A DNA stretch of 64,000 nucleotides from Paucibacter sp. Y2R2-4 (GTDB taxonomy: Bacteria; Pseudomonadota; Gammaproteobacteria; Burkholderiales; Burkholderiaceae_C): contig NZ_JAJIRO010000001.1 of assembly GCF_025717535.1 (NCBI RefSeq), positions 1,302,001-1,366,000 on the forward strand. The letters run 5' to 3'. Position 1 is the stretch's first letter, and each line of letters starts with the position of its first letter. The notes beneath the pieces were generated by a model. It ran no database searches. It saw nothing but the letters and a program-made list of their open reading frames with translations, and was not told the origin of the DNA. Of this stretch, positions 1 through 10,446 are shown piece after piece. The position numbers and the translations under genes are program-made.

Positions 1-839
1 GTCTGCACCCGGCGACTCTGGCCCTGAGCAAGCAACTGCTGCCGGTCTATGACAAGCCAATGGTGTACTACCCCTTGGCCACCTTGATGCTGGCCGGCAT
101 TCGAGACATTTTGTTGATCAGCACGCCGCAAGACCTGCCTCGCTTTGAAGCCTTGCTCGGCGATGGCCATCGCTGGGGCTTGAACATCAGCTACTGCGTG
201 CAACCCAGTCCCGACGGCTTGGCGCAAGCCTTCATCCTGGGCCGGGACTTCATCGATGGCGCTCCCAGCGCCTTGGTGCTGGGCGACAATATTTTTTACG
301 GCCATGACTTCCAAGGGCTGCTGAGCGCGGCCAACAATCAAACTAGCGGAGCGACAGTCTTTGCCTACCATGTGACCGACCCCGAGCGCTATGGCGTGGT
401 TGCTTTTGACGAGCATAAAAACGCCCTGTCCATCGAAGAAAAGCCCGCCCAGCCCAAGAGCAATTACGCGGTCACTGGCTTGTATTTCTACGACGAGCAG
501 GTCTGCGATATTGCCGCGGCAATCAAGCCCAGCCCGCGCGGCGAATTGGAAATCACTGACGTCAATGCGCAATACCTGCGCCAAGCCCAGCTACAAGTCG
601 AAATCATGGGGCGCGGCTATGCATGGCTGGACACCGGTACGCATGACAGCCTGCTCGAAGCCGGGCAGTTCATTGCCACACTTGAAAAGCGCCAAGGATT
701 GAAGGTTGCTTGTCCGGAAGAAATTGCCTTCCGTTCAGGCTGGATCAATGCCGAGCAACTCGCCGCTTTGGCCAAACCGCTGGCCAAGAACGGCTACGGC
801 CAGTATCTGCAGCGTCTGCTTACCGAACAAGCTTTCTGA
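1..839 (+). CDS. rmlA: Glucose-1-phosphate thymidylyltransferase, 5' end cut by window
   Basis: Makes dTDP-glucose from glucose-1-phosphate and dTTP, the first step of dTDP-L-rhamnose synthesis, in the cytoplasm. The reading frame is open from base 3 ([20 protein letters not shown]) and continues to the stop at 837-839, so the ATG at 60 is internal. Only the first few residues, with the GGxGTR nucleotide-binding loop, lie outside the window. The sequence shows [13 protein letters not shown] and an AWLDTGTH motif near the C-terminus, all typical of RmlA. The stop overlaps the rmlC start (TGATG), so the two are translationally coupled, as in the usual rmlBDAC order. Identification is secure. 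Confidence 0.95.
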   Translation, partial: LHPATLALSKQLLPVYDKPMVYYPLATLMLAGIRDILLISTPQDLPRFEALLGDGHRWGLNISYCVQPSPDGLAQAFILGRDFIDGAPSALVLGDNIFYGHDFQGLLSAANNQTSGATVFAYHVTDPERYGVVAFDEHKNALSIEEKPAQPKSNYAVTGLYFYDEQVCDIAAAIKPSPRGELEITDVNAQYLRQAQLQVEIMGRGYAWLDTGTHDSLLEAGQFIATLEKRQGLKVACPEEIAFRSGWINAEQLAALAKPLAKNGYGQYLQRLLTEQAF

Positions 840-1390
840 TGAAAATCACACCCACTTCTTTGCCGGAAGTCTTGATCGTCGAACCCCGTGTTTTTGGCGA
901 TGCCCGAGGTTTTTTTACCGAGAGTTGGAATGAAGCCGCCTTCAACAAGGCGGTGGGCCATGACATCCGATTTGTGCAAGACAACCACTCGCGCTCGGCG
1001 CGCGGCGTGCTTCGTGGTCTGCATTTCCAGTTGCCGCCACACACGCAAGGCAAACTGGTGCGCGTAGTCAGCGGCGCGGTCTTTGATGTGGCGGTGGACA
1101 TCCGTCGTTCCAGCCCTAACTTTGGACGCTGGGAAGGCGTGGAGCTGAGCGCCGAGAACCACAAGCAGCTCTGGATTCCACCGGGCTTCGCGCACGGCTT
1201 CCTGGTGCTGAGCGAAACCGCCGACTTCCTCTACAAAACCACCGACTATTACGCCCCCGCTTGCGAGGGCGCGGTCAAGTGGGACGATCCGGCCATTGGC
1301 ATCCAATGGCCCAGCACCGGCGTGCCCCCTTTGCTGGCAGACAAAGATGCCAAGGCTGCCTTGCTAGCCGATGCTCGCGTCTTCGACTGA
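839..1390 (+). CDS. rmlC: dTDP-4-dehydrorhamnose 3,5-epimerase
   Basis: Epimerises dTDP-4-keto-6-deoxyglucose at C3 and C5, the third step of dTDP-L-rhamnose synthesis. The ATG at 839 shares one base with the rmlA stop and gives a 183-residue protein, the usual family length; the frame stays open further upstream, but that part lies inside rmlA. Visible motifs are FTESWN near the N-terminus, the catalytic-histidine block RGVLRGLHFQ, the FDVAVDIR strand and the FAHGFLVL/FLYKTTDYY region of the cupin barrel. It follows rmlA in one transcription unit. The convergent gene ugd begins 104 bases downstream, and no convincing terminator is visible between them. Confidence 0.95.
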   Translation: MKITPTSLPEVLIVEPRVFGDARGFFTESWNEAAFNKAVGHDIRFVQDNHSRSARGVLRGLHFQLPPHTQGKLVRVVSGAVFDVAVDIRRSSPNFGRWEGVELSAENHKQLWIPPGFAHGFLVLSETADFLYKTTDYYAPACEGAVKWDDPAIGIQWPSTGVPPLLADKDAKAALLADARVFD

Positions 1391-1494
1391 ATCTCGCTCG
1401 AAAAACCAAGCGTCGCCTGAACAGTTGGCGCTCGATTCATCAGGCCTGAATCACCGCAAAGTAGCAAACGCGCAGCAGCGCGCCTCCACTGCCT

Positions 1495-2829
1495 TCATTG
1501 CGGCAACAAGCCTCGCCCAATACCGTAGTGTTCGATGCCGAGCGCCTTCATCAAGCTAGGCTCGTATTGATTGCGACCATCGAAGACCACGGGCTGCTTG
1601 AGCTTGGCCTTGATGGTTTCAAAGTCGGGGCTCTTGAATTCTTTCCATTCAGTCACCAGCAGCAGGGCATCTGCGCTATCCAACACTTGTTCGGCGCGCT
1701 CGCAGAAGCGCAGACCTTGGGTGTCACCCAAAATTCGCCGAGCTTCGGTCATGGCCACTGGGTCATAAGCTGCCACTGTCGCACCACGGGCCAGCAATTC
1801 ACGCAAAATCACCAAGGCCGGGGCCTCACGCATATCGTCGGTATTGGGCTTGAAGGCCAAGCCCCAGACTGCAAAGTGACGACCCTTCAGATCGGCGCCG
1901 AAGCGCGCCACCACCTTGTCGACCAAGAGCAGTTTCTGCCGTTCATTGGCCTCTTCAACGGCAGTCAACACACGCAGCGGAATCCCCTCCCCTTGCGCAG
2001 CTTGCACCAAAGCCTTCACATCCTTGGGGAAGCAAGAGCCGCCATAGCCCGCGCCCGCGTAAAGAAAGCTGTAACCGATACGAGGGTCTGATCCAATCCC
2101 TCGACGCACCAGCTCAATATCAGCACCGACCTTTTCGGCCAACAAAGCCATTTCGTTCATGAAACTGATGCGAGTGGCCAGCATTGCATTCGCGGCGTAC
2201 TTGGTGAACTCGGCGCTGCGCAGATCCATCACGATCATGCGATCGTGGTTACGGGTGAACGGCGCATAAAGAGCCCGCATAAACAAGGTCGCCTGCTCAT
2301 CATCAGAGCCCACAATGATGCGATCTGGCTTCAGGAAGTCTTCAACCGCGGCGCCCTCTTTCAAGAACTCAGGATTCGAGACCACCGAGAAGGCCACATC
2401 AGCACCCCGCTTGGCCAACTCGTCCGCTACCGCTGCACGCACCTTGTCGGCCGTGCCCACGGGCACAGTGCTCTTGTCCACGATGACCTTGTAATCCGTC
2501 ATGCGGGCGCCAATCGATCGCGCAGCTGCCAACACGTACTGCAGGTCAGCTGACCCATCTTCATCCGGTGGCGTTCCGACGCCAATGAACATGATGGTGC
2601 CATGCTGAACCGCCAAATCGACATTGGTGGTGAACTGCAGACGGCCGGCCGCTACATTGCGCCGCACGATCTCAAGCAACCCTGGCTCATGGATGGGAAT
2701 CTCGCCGGCATTCAGCACGCGGATCTTCTCTTCGTTGACATCCAGGCACACCACATGGTTGCCCATTTCGGCCAGACATGCGCCGGTAACCAAACCCACA
2801 TAACCGGTGCCAATGGCGGTAACCTTCAT
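1495..2829 (-). CDS. ugd: UDP-glucose 6-dehydrogenase
   Basis: Oxidises UDP-glucose to UDP-glucuronate with two NAD+, giving uronic acid for polysaccharide. The 444-residue protein starts with a Rossmann loop ([12 protein letters not shown]), has the NPEFLKEG motif in the middle and the catalytic cysteine block [14 protein letters not shown] around residue 260. The C-terminal UDP-binding domain follows ([17 protein letters not shown]). It lies convergent to rmlAC. UDP-glucuronate made here would be the substrate of the epimerase at 18.1-19.1 kb. Identification is secure; the name udg/tuaD is also used. Confidence 0.95.
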   Translation of the reverse strand: MKVTAIGTGYVGLVTGACLAEMGNHVVCLDVNEEKIRVLNAGEIPIHEPGLLEIVRRNVAAGRLQFTTNVDLAVQHGTIMFIGVGTPPDEDGSADLQYVLAAARSIGARMTDYKVIVDKSTVPVGTADKVRAAVADELAKRGADVAFSVVSNPEFLKEGAAVEDFLKPDRIIVGSDDEQATLFMRALYAPFTRNHDRMIVMDLRSAEFTKYAANAMLATRISFMNEMALLAEKVGADIELVRRGIGSDPRIGYSFLYAGAGYGGSCFPKDVKALVQAAQGEGIPLRVLTAVEEANERQKLLLVDKVVARFGADLKGRHFAVWGLAFKPNTDDMREAPALVILRELLARGATVAAYDPVAMTEARRILGDTQGLRFCERAEQVLDSADALLLVTEWKEFKSPDFETIKAKLKQPVVFDGRNQYEPSLMKALGIEHYGIGRGLLPQ

Positions 2830-3016
2830 TGCTCAATTCCCTTTGCTGGATGGCGCCATGGTAACCCTCCAGGCAGTTCGAACTGCTCGAAACTGAAGGG
2901 CAAGGCACGGCCTGACCAAAATTCCTCACAGCCTAGCCGTACTGTGTGTAGCGGCCATGAAACAGCAAGTTCTGTGGCAGGGAAGATGCGCCGCCGGTTT
3001 GCTTCGACAATGCGCC

Positions 3017-3940
3017 ATGCCCGCCAGTCAAGCCCCCCTGCTCGTCGATAGCCCCCCCGCCTGCCCCAATTGCGGTACCACCTTCGCAGAGCCTCGCCCC
3101 AAGTACTGCGGTGAATGCGGACAGGAGTCCAAGCTGCGCGCACCCAGCTTGCTGGAGTTCATTCAGCAACTCGGCGGCGCCTATATCTCGACCGAAGGGG
3201 CCTTGTGGCGCACGCTCTGGCGTCTCTTGCTGCTGCCGGGTCAGTTGACCTTGGAGTACATGGCCGGTCGGCGGCGACGTTATGTCTTGCCCTTGCGGCT
3301 CTACCTAACGATCAGCGTGCTGGCACTTCTGACCCTGCGTGTGGTGACCAGCGAAAAGATCGAAGCCGAAGCGCCCGTCATCGACAAAACAAGCTCCTCG
3401 CGCGCCATCGACTTGAAAAACGGCGACACCAAAAACATCCAGATTGGCGGCCTATGGGGACTCAAAGCCGGCATGAAGGACGGGGAGTTTTTTTGCGAAA
3501 AACTCCCCGAAAGCATGTGCAAGCGGCTCGAACGTCGCCTCACTTTGGATCACGTCAGTCTGGGCAAGGAGATGGTGCAATTGACCGAACGCGCCCTCAA
3601 CAATCTGGGCGCCACGATGTTTATCTTGCTGCCTTGTTTCGCGGTGTGGCTGAAGCTGCTGTTCTGGGACAAAGGCCTGCACTACACCGAACACATGATT
3701 TTTGCGCTGCACCTGCACGCCTTCTGGTTCGCCATGATGTTGCTGCTCTTGATCAACTGGGAGCCGTTGTCGGCCATCGCGGCGATAGCGGCCATTCTTT
3801 ACCCTTTGATCGCTGTGCACCGCGTCTACCGAGCCCGGTGGTGGAGCACCTTGCTGCGAACCTTTGTGCTGGCCATCCTCAATATCAGCAGCATCGCCTT
3901 GGTGCTGTCCAGCTTTGCGCTGCTGACCTTGCTGACGTGA
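3017..3940 (+). CDS. DUF3667-type zinc-ribbon membrane protein
   Basis: Function unknown. The N-terminus carries a two-knuckle zinc ribbon (CPNCG, then YCGECGQ) at about residues 16-38. A conserved RYVLPLRLYL segment leads into the first membrane helix, and about four more hydrophobic segments lie in the C-terminal half (FILLPCFAVWLKLLFW and following). This matches the DUF3667 family layout. I chose the ATG at 3017, close to the zinc ribbon; the frame also has an ATG at 2957 that would add 20 residues of unremarkable sequence. Neither start has a clear ribosome-binding site. It is divergent from ugd and followed by a separate lipase-like gene. Confidence 0.7.
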   Translation: MPASQAPLLVDSPPACPNCGTTFAEPRPKYCGECGQESKLRAPSLLEFIQQLGGAYISTEGALWRTLWRLLLLPGQLTLEYMAGRRRRYVLPLRLYLTISVLALLTLRVVTSEKIEAEAPVIDKTSSSRAIDLKNGDTKNIQIGGLWGLKAGMKDGEFFCEKLPESMCKRLERRLTLDHVSLGKEMVQLTERALNNLGATMFILLPCFAVWLKLLFWDKGLHYTEHMIFALHLHAFWFAMMLLLLINWEPLSAIAAIAAILYPLIAVHRVYRARWWSTLLRTFVLAILNISSIALVLSSFALLTLLT

Positions 3941-4074
3941 TGAAGCAGGGACCGCTGGCAGCGCTAGCGGCTTGAGAATAGACCGGAGCCCCTAGCAAGT
4001 GGCGGGGGCCCATCGCAAGCGGTGGCCCCACAATCACCCGAGCTTGCTGAGCTTTCAACCTGGGCGCCAACGCG

Positions 4075-5352
4075 ATGATTGCACCTCCCCCGAAGAAACG
4101 CACCCGGCACCTGCGGCCCTCGGACCTGCGCGGCATCGCGCAGCTGGCTACACAGGCTACCGCTGGCGTCTCACGCATGGTTGAAGGGGTACACCAATCG
4201 ATCTGGGACCGCTTCGGACTGCCGGGCGGCCCTCAGCCTGGCCAAGCTCGTGGCCTCACCGGCTTGGCCTACCGCAGTGTCCGTGGTGTCAATCACTGGG
4301 TCGGACGCGGCTTGGACATCACGCTAAGCGGCGTCGAGTCTTTGTTCAAGCCTGAACCCGGTGCCGCCATCGACGAAGAAACACCGCAACGCGCGGCTTG
4401 GCTTGCAGCACTGAACGGGGTGATGGGCGATCACCTGCGCGCCAGCCACAACCCTCTGGCCACCGAGATGAGCCTGCGCTGGCAGGGGCAAGCCCTGGAC
4501 TGGCATCAGCCGCCTCAAGACTTGCCTGCACAGAATAAGGTCTTGTTGTGGGTGCACGGTTTGTGCATGAACGAATTGCAGTGGGCCGGTCCACACCCGG
4601 GCCAGGCGGTCGCCCCGGGCACAACGCTGGCCAAAGCGCTGGGCTATTGCCCGCTTTATCTGCGCTACAACTCGGGCTTGCACACCTCGCAAAACGGCCG
4701 TGAGTTGGCGCAGCAACTGCAGACGCTGAAGGACAACTGGCCCGTGCCTTTGGAAGAAATCAGCATCATTGCCCACAGTATGGGTGGCCTGCTGGCGCGC
4801 AGTGCTTGTCAGATCGCGACAGAGCAGGGCTTGAACTGGCTCGAGCAACTGAAGAACGTCGTCTTCCTGGGCACACCCCACCACGGCGCACCGCTGGAGC
4901 GCGCAGGCAATTGGATCGATGTCTTGTTGGGCAGCACCCCCTTTACTGCCCCGCTGGCCAAACTCGGCCAACTGCGCAGCGCGGGCATCACCGACTTACG
5001 CCATGGCTATGTACGAGATGAAGACTGGTCTGGCAGCGACCGTTTTCAACGCAAGGCCGACTCGCGTGTGATCACGCCATTGCCTGAAGGCGTGAACTGC
5101 TTTGCCATCGCAGCCACGCTGGCGAGCAAACGCGCAAGTCTGGCCAATCAACTGATCGGCGATGGTCTGGTCCCATTGCACAGCGCACTGGGTGAACACT
5201 CAGACCCGCGCCGCACGCTCGCTTTTGCGCCGTCAGCGCAGCGAGTCTTTTACGGCATGAACCATATGGCGCTGCTGAAGGACCCTCAGGTCACGCGCCA
5301 AATCAAGGCCTGGCTGCAGTCGGATTCAAGCCCCAGCCAAGCGCCGATTTAA
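4075..5352 (+). CDS. Alpha/beta hydrolase, lipase/PGAP1-like esterase
   Basis: Probable carboxylester hydrolase; substrate unknown. After an N-terminal region of about 150 residues without a clear domain comes the alpha/beta-hydrolase core. It shows the oxyanion strand VLLWVHGLCMNELQW (about 156-170), the nucleophile elbow AHSMGG with Ser235, LGTPHHGAPLER, a probable acid residue in GDGLVP and a probable catalytic histidine in MNHMALL near the C-terminus. The pattern fits the PGAP1/lipase class acting on lipid-like esters. There is no obvious signal peptide, so it is probably cytoplasmic or membrane-associated. It ends 8 bases before the convergent prsT gene. Confidence 0.75.
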   Translation: MIAPPPKKRTRHLRPSDLRGIAQLATQATAGVSRMVEGVHQSIWDRFGLPGGPQPGQARGLTGLAYRSVRGVNHWVGRGLDITLSGVESLFKPEPGAAIDEETPQRAAWLAALNGVMGDHLRASHNPLATEMSLRWQGQALDWHQPPQDLPAQNKVLLWVHGLCMNELQWAGPHPGQAVAPGTTLAKALGYCPLYLRYNSGLHTSQNGRELAQQLQTLKDNWPVPLEEISIIAHSMGGLLARSACQIATEQGLNWLEQLKNVVFLGTPHHGAPLERAGNWIDVLLGSTPFTAPLAKLGQLRSAGITDLRHGYVRDEDWSGSDRFQRKADSRVITPLPEGVNCFAIAATLASKRASLANQLIGDGLVPLHSALGEHSDPRRTLAFAPSAQRVFYGMNHMALLKDPQVTRQIKAWLQSDSSPSQAPI

Positions 5353-5360
5353 GGCCTGGA

Positions 5361-8171
5361 TCAGAGCGAACGCAGCAATTGCTGCACCTCGGCCTGGCCG
5401 CCGAATTGCTTGCCCGCTTTGGCCAGACGCTGCAACTCGGTGTTGGCCTGCGTCTTATCGCCGGCCTTCAAGTACAGCTTGGCCAAGCGCAAACGCATCT
5501 CATGGTTCTCTGGCTGCAACTCCAGCGCCTGAACTTGAGCCGCAACGGCCTTCGGCAGTTGCTTCTCTGCCTCCAACACCAAGGACAAGGTATCGAGAAA
5601 CTCCGGCTGCTTAGGGCTAATTTGGTTGGCCTTCTCGATCAGGGCCAAAGCACCCGGCTTGCCCTGCTTCATCAGCAACCAGGCCATATTGTTCAAAGCG
5701 GGTGAGCTCTCGGGCTGCAGCTTCAAAACCACGGCAAAACGGGACTCTGCCGACTCCAACTGGCCCAATCGCAACTCTTCGCTACCCAAATAGAAATTGA
5801 AGACCGCATCCTTGGGGTGATCTTTGACCCAAGTGGCGGCGAACTTGTCGGCCTCCGCCTTGTTGGGAACCTGCACCAAAGCGTGATGCAGCTTGCTGGC
5901 CAAGGCTGCCGTCAGGTCAGCATTGGCATCCGGCCCCGCTGCGGCCAAGCTTTGCCGGTATTGAGTGGCGGCTCCGCCCCAATCCTTCTGGGCTGCACGC
6001 ACATCACCCTCCATGCTCATGCCCGCAACCTTGCCGGCTTCTTGCTTTTGCATCAAGGCGGCCGTGGCCTGCGCCCCCTTGTAGTCACCCGCAGCCAATT
6101 GAACCTCACCCAGGCGTTTGCGCGCCGCCAAGTAGTCTGGCGCCAGTTCCAATGCTCGCTTCAGGCTCTGCGTGGCCGAAGGTAGGTTCTTCAGCGCCAC
6201 ATAAGCCTCGGCCACACGCATATGCGGCATGGGCGAGCGAGGCATCACACGCGCCAAGGCATTGAAGGATTCGGTGGCTTGGTTGTATTCACCCGCCATC
6301 ATGCGCACCCGACCCTGCACCTCCAGCAACTCCGGCGCCTCCGGCATAGCCGCAATGCCTTTTTGTGCGGCGATCTGAGCGGCCTTCAAGTCCTTGTGTT
6401 TCAGATGGTGGTCCACCAAAGCGACGCGTGGCGCCGCATCGGTGGGCTTCATGCTGATGGCTTTTTCGATCAAGCCAGCCACTTCTTCTTTGCTGGCGCC
6501 GCCCAGTTCCTTCAACTCGGTCAGGGCCAAATGCGCCTTAACGTTGTCGGGCGAAGCCTTCAACAGCGTCTCAAAGCGCGCCTTGGCGGCATCGGGCTTT
6601 TTGTCGGCCATGTCCAGCGAGGCCAGCAGCGCGGCAGCCGGATAAAAACCGGGGTCCAGGCTCAAGGCCTTCTCAAAGTTCTGGCGAGCGCCCGCCGTGT
6701 CCTTGCGCGCCAGCTGTACCAAGCCCCGCAAATTGGCAGCAATGGGCCGCTTCGGCTGTTTGCGCTCCAGCACATCAATGGCCGCGAGCGCCTTGTCCAA
6801 TTCGCGGCGCTGCAGATGCGCACGAATGATGGCGATATCGGCCACCGAACTCGGGTCGCTGTCCGAGATGGCCTTCAGATCCGCGAACACCTCGTCGGCC
6901 TTGGCATTGTTCGCCTTGCCCAGCACCAGCTGTGTGCGGCTGCGGCTGTCCTTGGGGTTGAGCTTGGCGGCTTGTGCGAAATAGCCCTCGGCCTTTTTGC
7001 TGTCACCGTTTTGCAGATAGGCTTCGCCGGCCAAGGAATAAACCTGCGCGTCCGGGGCCCCGTTCAAAAGCAACGGTTGAATCGCGGCCACCGCCTTGGC
7101 AGGGCTGGAGTTCAGCAGATAAATCTGCGTCAACATGCGCCGTGGCGCTGACAAGTTAGGCGCCAGCTTCAAAGCCTTGGCCAGCCACTCTTCCGCTTGG
7201 CTGTAATTCTTCAGTTCATATTCGATCGCACCGCCCAACTGCAAAGCCAGCGGGCTCTCGGGCGCCAGCTGCAACAGCTGCTGCACGGGCGCCTTGGCCG
7301 CCGCATAGTCTTTGCGCGAGTAAGACAAAAGCGCATCGAAGTAATGGGTCTGCGGATCCTGGGGCAAAGCTTGCTTGAGCTTTTCAAGATCAGCGGCGGC
7401 GGTTTCAAAGTCACCGTTCTCGATCGAGTGATTCAACAAGCCGGCGTGCGCGCCCACATCAGTCGCGCTCAAGAGCAGCGCTTGGCGATAGGCCGCCACA
7501 CCGTCCTTGGCCTCATAGCCGGCACTGCCCGACTTCAGACTGCCCAGCACCACATCGCCCTTCATGCGCCAGGCTTCGGCCTGTTTGGGCTCGCGCTTGA
7601 GCAAGGCGTCCAGCGCCTGCAGCGCACCCGGCACATCACCATCACGCATTTTCAGGCGCACTTGCAACAACACCGCCGGGGTGAAGTCCGGCACCGCCTT
7701 GAAGGCCTGCTCCAATGCGGCATTGGCTTTTTCCGGCGCGCCGGTACTGAAATAGGCAGTTGCCAGCGAGGTCTGCAGATCAGCCCGTGCTGCCGCATCC
7801 TCCAACTGAGTCTCGCCAAAGGTTTCAATCATCGGCTTGAAGGCCTGCAGCGCCAGCTGAGCCCGCGCCAAAGCCGGCGCCACGCGCGCTGGCTCGTACT
7901 TAGCCGACATCGCTTTGCGCAACTCCACCTCGGCCGAGCGCGGGTCCCCCACATCCAAAAAGGCCTTGCCCAAGAGGTAGCGCGCCTCGCCGGCCTCGGG
8001 ACTCTTTTGCAGCGCGTTCTTCAGCTGAATGATCGCGGCCTTGCTGTCGCCCTTGTCCAGCAAGGTCTTGGCGGAACTCATCAACTTGTCGTAACTCTCG
8101 CCGCCGCAAGCGGCCAAGAGGCTGACGGCGAGCAGGCTGGGAGCGATTCTTTTGAGCAAGAAGGGTTTCAT
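5361..8171 (-). CDS. prsT: PEP-CTERM system TPR-repeat lipoprotein PrsT
   Basis: A 936-residue exported lipoprotein. It starts with a basic, hydrophobic signal sequence ending in the lipobox LLAACGG (Cys at about residue 22). The rest is a continuous array of TPR repeats, recognisable by recurring A/L/P spacing such as LDKGDSKAAIIQLKNALQKSP and LALNNMAWLL-like units. This is the architecture of PrsT, a family found in genomes with exosortase and PEP-CTERM proteins and thought to act in envelope or polysaccharide assembly; its exact role is not known. It sits about 30 kb from the xrtB core and is transcribed as a single gene, divergent from selO. The family call is firm; the function is inferred from co-occurrence. 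Confidence 0.9.
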   Translation of the reverse strand: MKPFLLKRIAPSLLAVSLLAACGGESYDKLMSSAKTLLDKGDSKAAIIQLKNALQKSPEAGEARYLLGKAFLDVGDPRSAEVELRKAMSAKYEPARVAPALARAQLALQAFKPMIETFGETQLEDAAARADLQTSLATAYFSTGAPEKANAALEQAFKAVPDFTPAVLLQVRLKMRDGDVPGALQALDALLKREPKQAEAWRMKGDVVLGSLKSGSAGYEAKDGVAAYRQALLLSATDVGAHAGLLNHSIENGDFETAAADLEKLKQALPQDPQTHYFDALLSYSRKDYAAAKAPVQQLLQLAPESPLALQLGGAIEYELKNYSQAEEWLAKALKLAPNLSAPRRMLTQIYLLNSSPAKAVAAIQPLLLNGAPDAQVYSLAGEAYLQNGDSKKAEGYFAQAAKLNPKDSRSRTQLVLGKANNAKADEVFADLKAISDSDPSSVADIAIIRAHLQRRELDKALAAIDVLERKQPKRPIAANLRGLVQLARKDTAGARQNFEKALSLDPGFYPAAALLASLDMADKKPDAAKARFETLLKASPDNVKAHLALTELKELGGASKEEVAGLIEKAISMKPTDAAPRVALVDHHLKHKDLKAAQIAAQKGIAAMPEAPELLEVQGRVRMMAGEYNQATESFNALARVMPRSPMPHMRVAEAYVALKNLPSATQSLKRALELAPDYLAARKRLGEVQLAAGDYKGAQATAALMQKQEAGKVAGMSMEGDVRAAQKDWGGAATQYRQSLAAAGPDANADLTAALASKLHHALVQVPNKAEADKFAATWVKDHPKDAVFNFYLGSEELRLGQLESAESRFAVVLKLQPESSPALNNMAWLLMKQGKPGALALIEKANQISPKQPEFLDTLSLVLEAEKQLPKAVAAQVQALELQPENHEMRLRLAKLYLKAGDKTQANTELQRLAKAGKQFGGQAEVQQLLRSL

Positions 8172-8430
8172 CGTGTCCAGTGAACAAGGTCAAAAAAACG
8201 GACGCCAAGCCTGAGCAACTCTGGCCAGCGATGGCAGCCGAAAAGTATAGGCGGCGACTTGTCGCCCCCGCGCCGCAGATTGGCCATTCGGGCGTCAACA
8301 ATTCACATCGCTGCGCCGCTGGACGCCATCCGCGCAAATTGGCCATTATTCAAAGCCGGGCCAGCGCAGCCCTCAATCGCGCAATACCCCAGTGCCTACA
8401 AGGCCGAGGAGCGCTCGCTACACTGCCGCG

Positions 8431-9951
8431 ATGCACATTTCCCCAGCGATCGTTACGGCTTCAGGTGAAGCCGACAACCTTGCCACGCCAAGCCCTTGGC
8501 TGAACCGTTTTGCAAGCTTGGGGCCCGCCTTTTTCACCGAGTTGGCGCCGCAAGGCATGCCCGCGCCGACATGGCTTGCCCAAAGCGCGGCATGTGCCGA
8601 GCAACTCGGCTGGCCGCAGGATTGGTGGCAGCGCGAAGACTGGCAATCCCTGCAAGTCTTCAGCGGCAACACGCTATGGCCCGGCATGCAGCCCATGGCG
8701 ACGGTTTACAGCGGCCATCAGTTTGGCGTTTGGGCCGGCCAATTGGGCGATGGACGCGCGCATCTGCTGGGCGAAGTGGCCACCCCGCAAGGGCCGATGG
8801 AGATTCAACTCAAGGGCGCCGGGCTCACGCCCTATTCCCGCATGGGCGATGGCCGCGCGGTGCTGCGCTCCTCAATCCGCGAGTTTCTTTGCTCAGAAGC
8901 CATGGCCGGCCTGGGCATTCCGACCACGCGCGCGCTGGCCCTCACCGCCAGCCGCCTGCCGGTCCGTCGCGAAAGCCTGGAAACCGCCGCCATCGTCACC
9001 CGCGTCGCGCCCAGCTTCATCCGCTTTGGCCACTTCGAGCACTTTGCGCATTCCGACCAGCACGCCGAGTTGCGCCGCCTTGCGGACTTCTTCATCCAGC
9101 TGCACGCGCCCGAATGCCAAGAAGCAGAGTCGCCTTATGCCGCCTTGCTGGAAAAGATCGCCAAACAGACCGCTCGCTTGATGGCCGATTGGCAGGCGGT
9201 GGGCTTTTGCCACGGGGTGATGAATACCGACAATATGTCGATGCTGGGCCTAACGCTGGATTACGGCCCCTTCGGATTCATGGACGGCTTTGACCCTGGC
9301 CATGTTTGCAACCATTCCGACCACCAAGGCCGCTATGCCTTTGCGCGCCAGCCCAATATGGCGTTTTGGAATCTGCATGCACTGGCCCAGGCCTTCATGC
9401 CCTTGATGCCTGGTGCGCCAGAGGCGGCGGGCGAAACCTTGCTGCAAGCGCTGGAGCCCTACAAAACCGAGTTCGCTGAAGGTTTGCTCAGTCGCATGCG
9501 CGCCAAGCTGGGCTTGCAAATGCAGCAGCAGGACGACCGCAGCTTGATCGACGACTGGCTGAAGCTCATGGCCAGTTCGCGCGCCGACTACACCCAGTCC
9601 TTCAGACGCTTGAGCGCCCTGACTCCAAGCGAAGACCCGGCCCAGCTCCGCGACCTTTTCATCGACCGAGAAGCCCTAGGCGCTTGGTTGCAGCGCTACC
9701 AGGCAAGGTTGCAGGCGGAGAACAGCAGGGATGCCGAACGCGCTGCACGCATGCGCGCCGTCAACCCGGCGGTAGTTTTGCGCAATCACTTGGCCGAGGT
9801 GGCGATTCGCCAGGCTCGAGCAGGTGATTTCAGCGAAACCGAACGTTTGCTGAAAGTTTTGCAGCATCCCTTCGACGAACCTGAGCGGCCCAGCGATGCC
9901 GCGCTCCCGCCCGACTGGGCGCAAACCCTAGAGGTCAGCTGTTCATCATGA
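8431..9951 (+). CDS. selO: Protein adenylyltransferase SelO (YdiU family)
   Basis: A pseudokinase-fold enzyme that transfers AMP from ATP to Ser/Thr/Tyr of target proteins; in E. coli it is linked to redox homeostasis. The family blocks are all visible: [45 protein letters not shown], the [10 protein letters not shown] catalytic loop and [13 protein letters not shown]. The C-terminus ends in SCSS, where the cysteine aligns with the selenocysteine region of animal homologues. I chose the ATG at 8431 (506 residues); a GTG at 8392 in the same frame would add 13 unlikely residues. It overlaps msrB by four bases (ATGA), so the two are translationally coupled. Confidence 0.93.
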   Translation: MHISPAIVTASGEADNLATPSPWLNRFASLGPAFFTELAPQGMPAPTWLAQSAACAEQLGWPQDWWQREDWQSLQVFSGNTLWPGMQPMATVYSGHQFGVWAGQLGDGRAHLLGEVATPQGPMEIQLKGAGLTPYSRMGDGRAVLRSSIREFLCSEAMAGLGIPTTRALALTASRLPVRRESLETAAIVTRVAPSFIRFGHFEHFAHSDQHAELRRLADFFIQLHAPECQEAESPYAALLEKIAKQTARLMADWQAVGFCHGVMNTDNMSMLGLTLDYGPFGFMDGFDPGHVCNHSDHQGRYAFARQPNMAFWNLHALAQAFMPLMPGAPEAAGETLLQALEPYKTEFAEGLLSRMRAKLGLQMQQQDDRSLIDDWLKLMASSRADYTQSFRRLSALTPSEDPAQLRDLFIDREALGAWLQRYQARLQAENSRDAERAARMRAVNPAVVLRNHLAEVAIRQARAGDFSETERLLKVLQHPFDEPERPSDAALPPDWAQTLEVSCSS

Positions 9952-10364
9952 GTGAAAGCAACAAAAAATACCCGGTTCAGAAAACCGACGCCGAGTGGCG
10001 CGCCGAACTGGACCCCATGCAATACCAAGTGGCCCGCCACGCCGGCACCGAACGCGCCTTCAGCGGCAAGTATTGGGACCATTTTGAAAAGAACGGCCTC
10101 TACAAATGCGTGGGTTGTGGCACGCCGCTGTTCGAGCCCGACACCAAATTCGACGCCGGCTGCGGATGGCCCAGCTACTGGGCGCCCATCAATGGTGAGG
10201 TGATCGAGAGAGTGGTCGACCAGTCGCACGGCATGGTTCGGGTCGAGGTGCGCTGCAATCAATGTGGCTCACATTTGGGCCATGTCTTCCCCGACGGCCC
10301 CGAGCCCACGGGCGAGCGCTTTTGCATTAACTCGGCTGCGATAGACTTCGGCTCCGAACCCTGA
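9948..10364 (+). CDS. msrB: Peptide-methionine (R)-S-oxide reductase
   Basis: Reduces the R-epimer of methionine sulfoxide in proteins, using thioredoxin. The 138-residue protein has the two zinc-binding CxxC pairs (CVGCG and CNQCG), the [11 protein letters not shown] block and the catalytic cysteine in [11 protein letters not shown]. It starts with ATGA overlapping the selO stop, suggesting joint expression with SelO in oxidative-stress protection. Start and family are secure. Confidence 0.96.
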   Translation: MSESNKKYPVQKTDAEWRAELDPMQYQVARHAGTERAFSGKYWDHFEKNGLYKCVGCGTPLFEPDTKFDAGCGWPSYWAPINGEVIERVVDQSHGMVRVEVRCNQCGSHLGHVFPDGPEPTGERFCINSAAIDFGSEP

Positions 10365-10446
10365 GGGCTATGTGGGTCAAGATCGCCCAAGCGCGAATTT
10401 GCGCGTGTTCATACCTCATGCCGACCCCATTTTCTAGACGCCCCGA

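Noticed and set aside
1391-1494. Terminator between rmlC and ugd
   Set aside because: Small inverted repeats are present (GATTCA/TGAATC), but none is followed by a T run and all are short.
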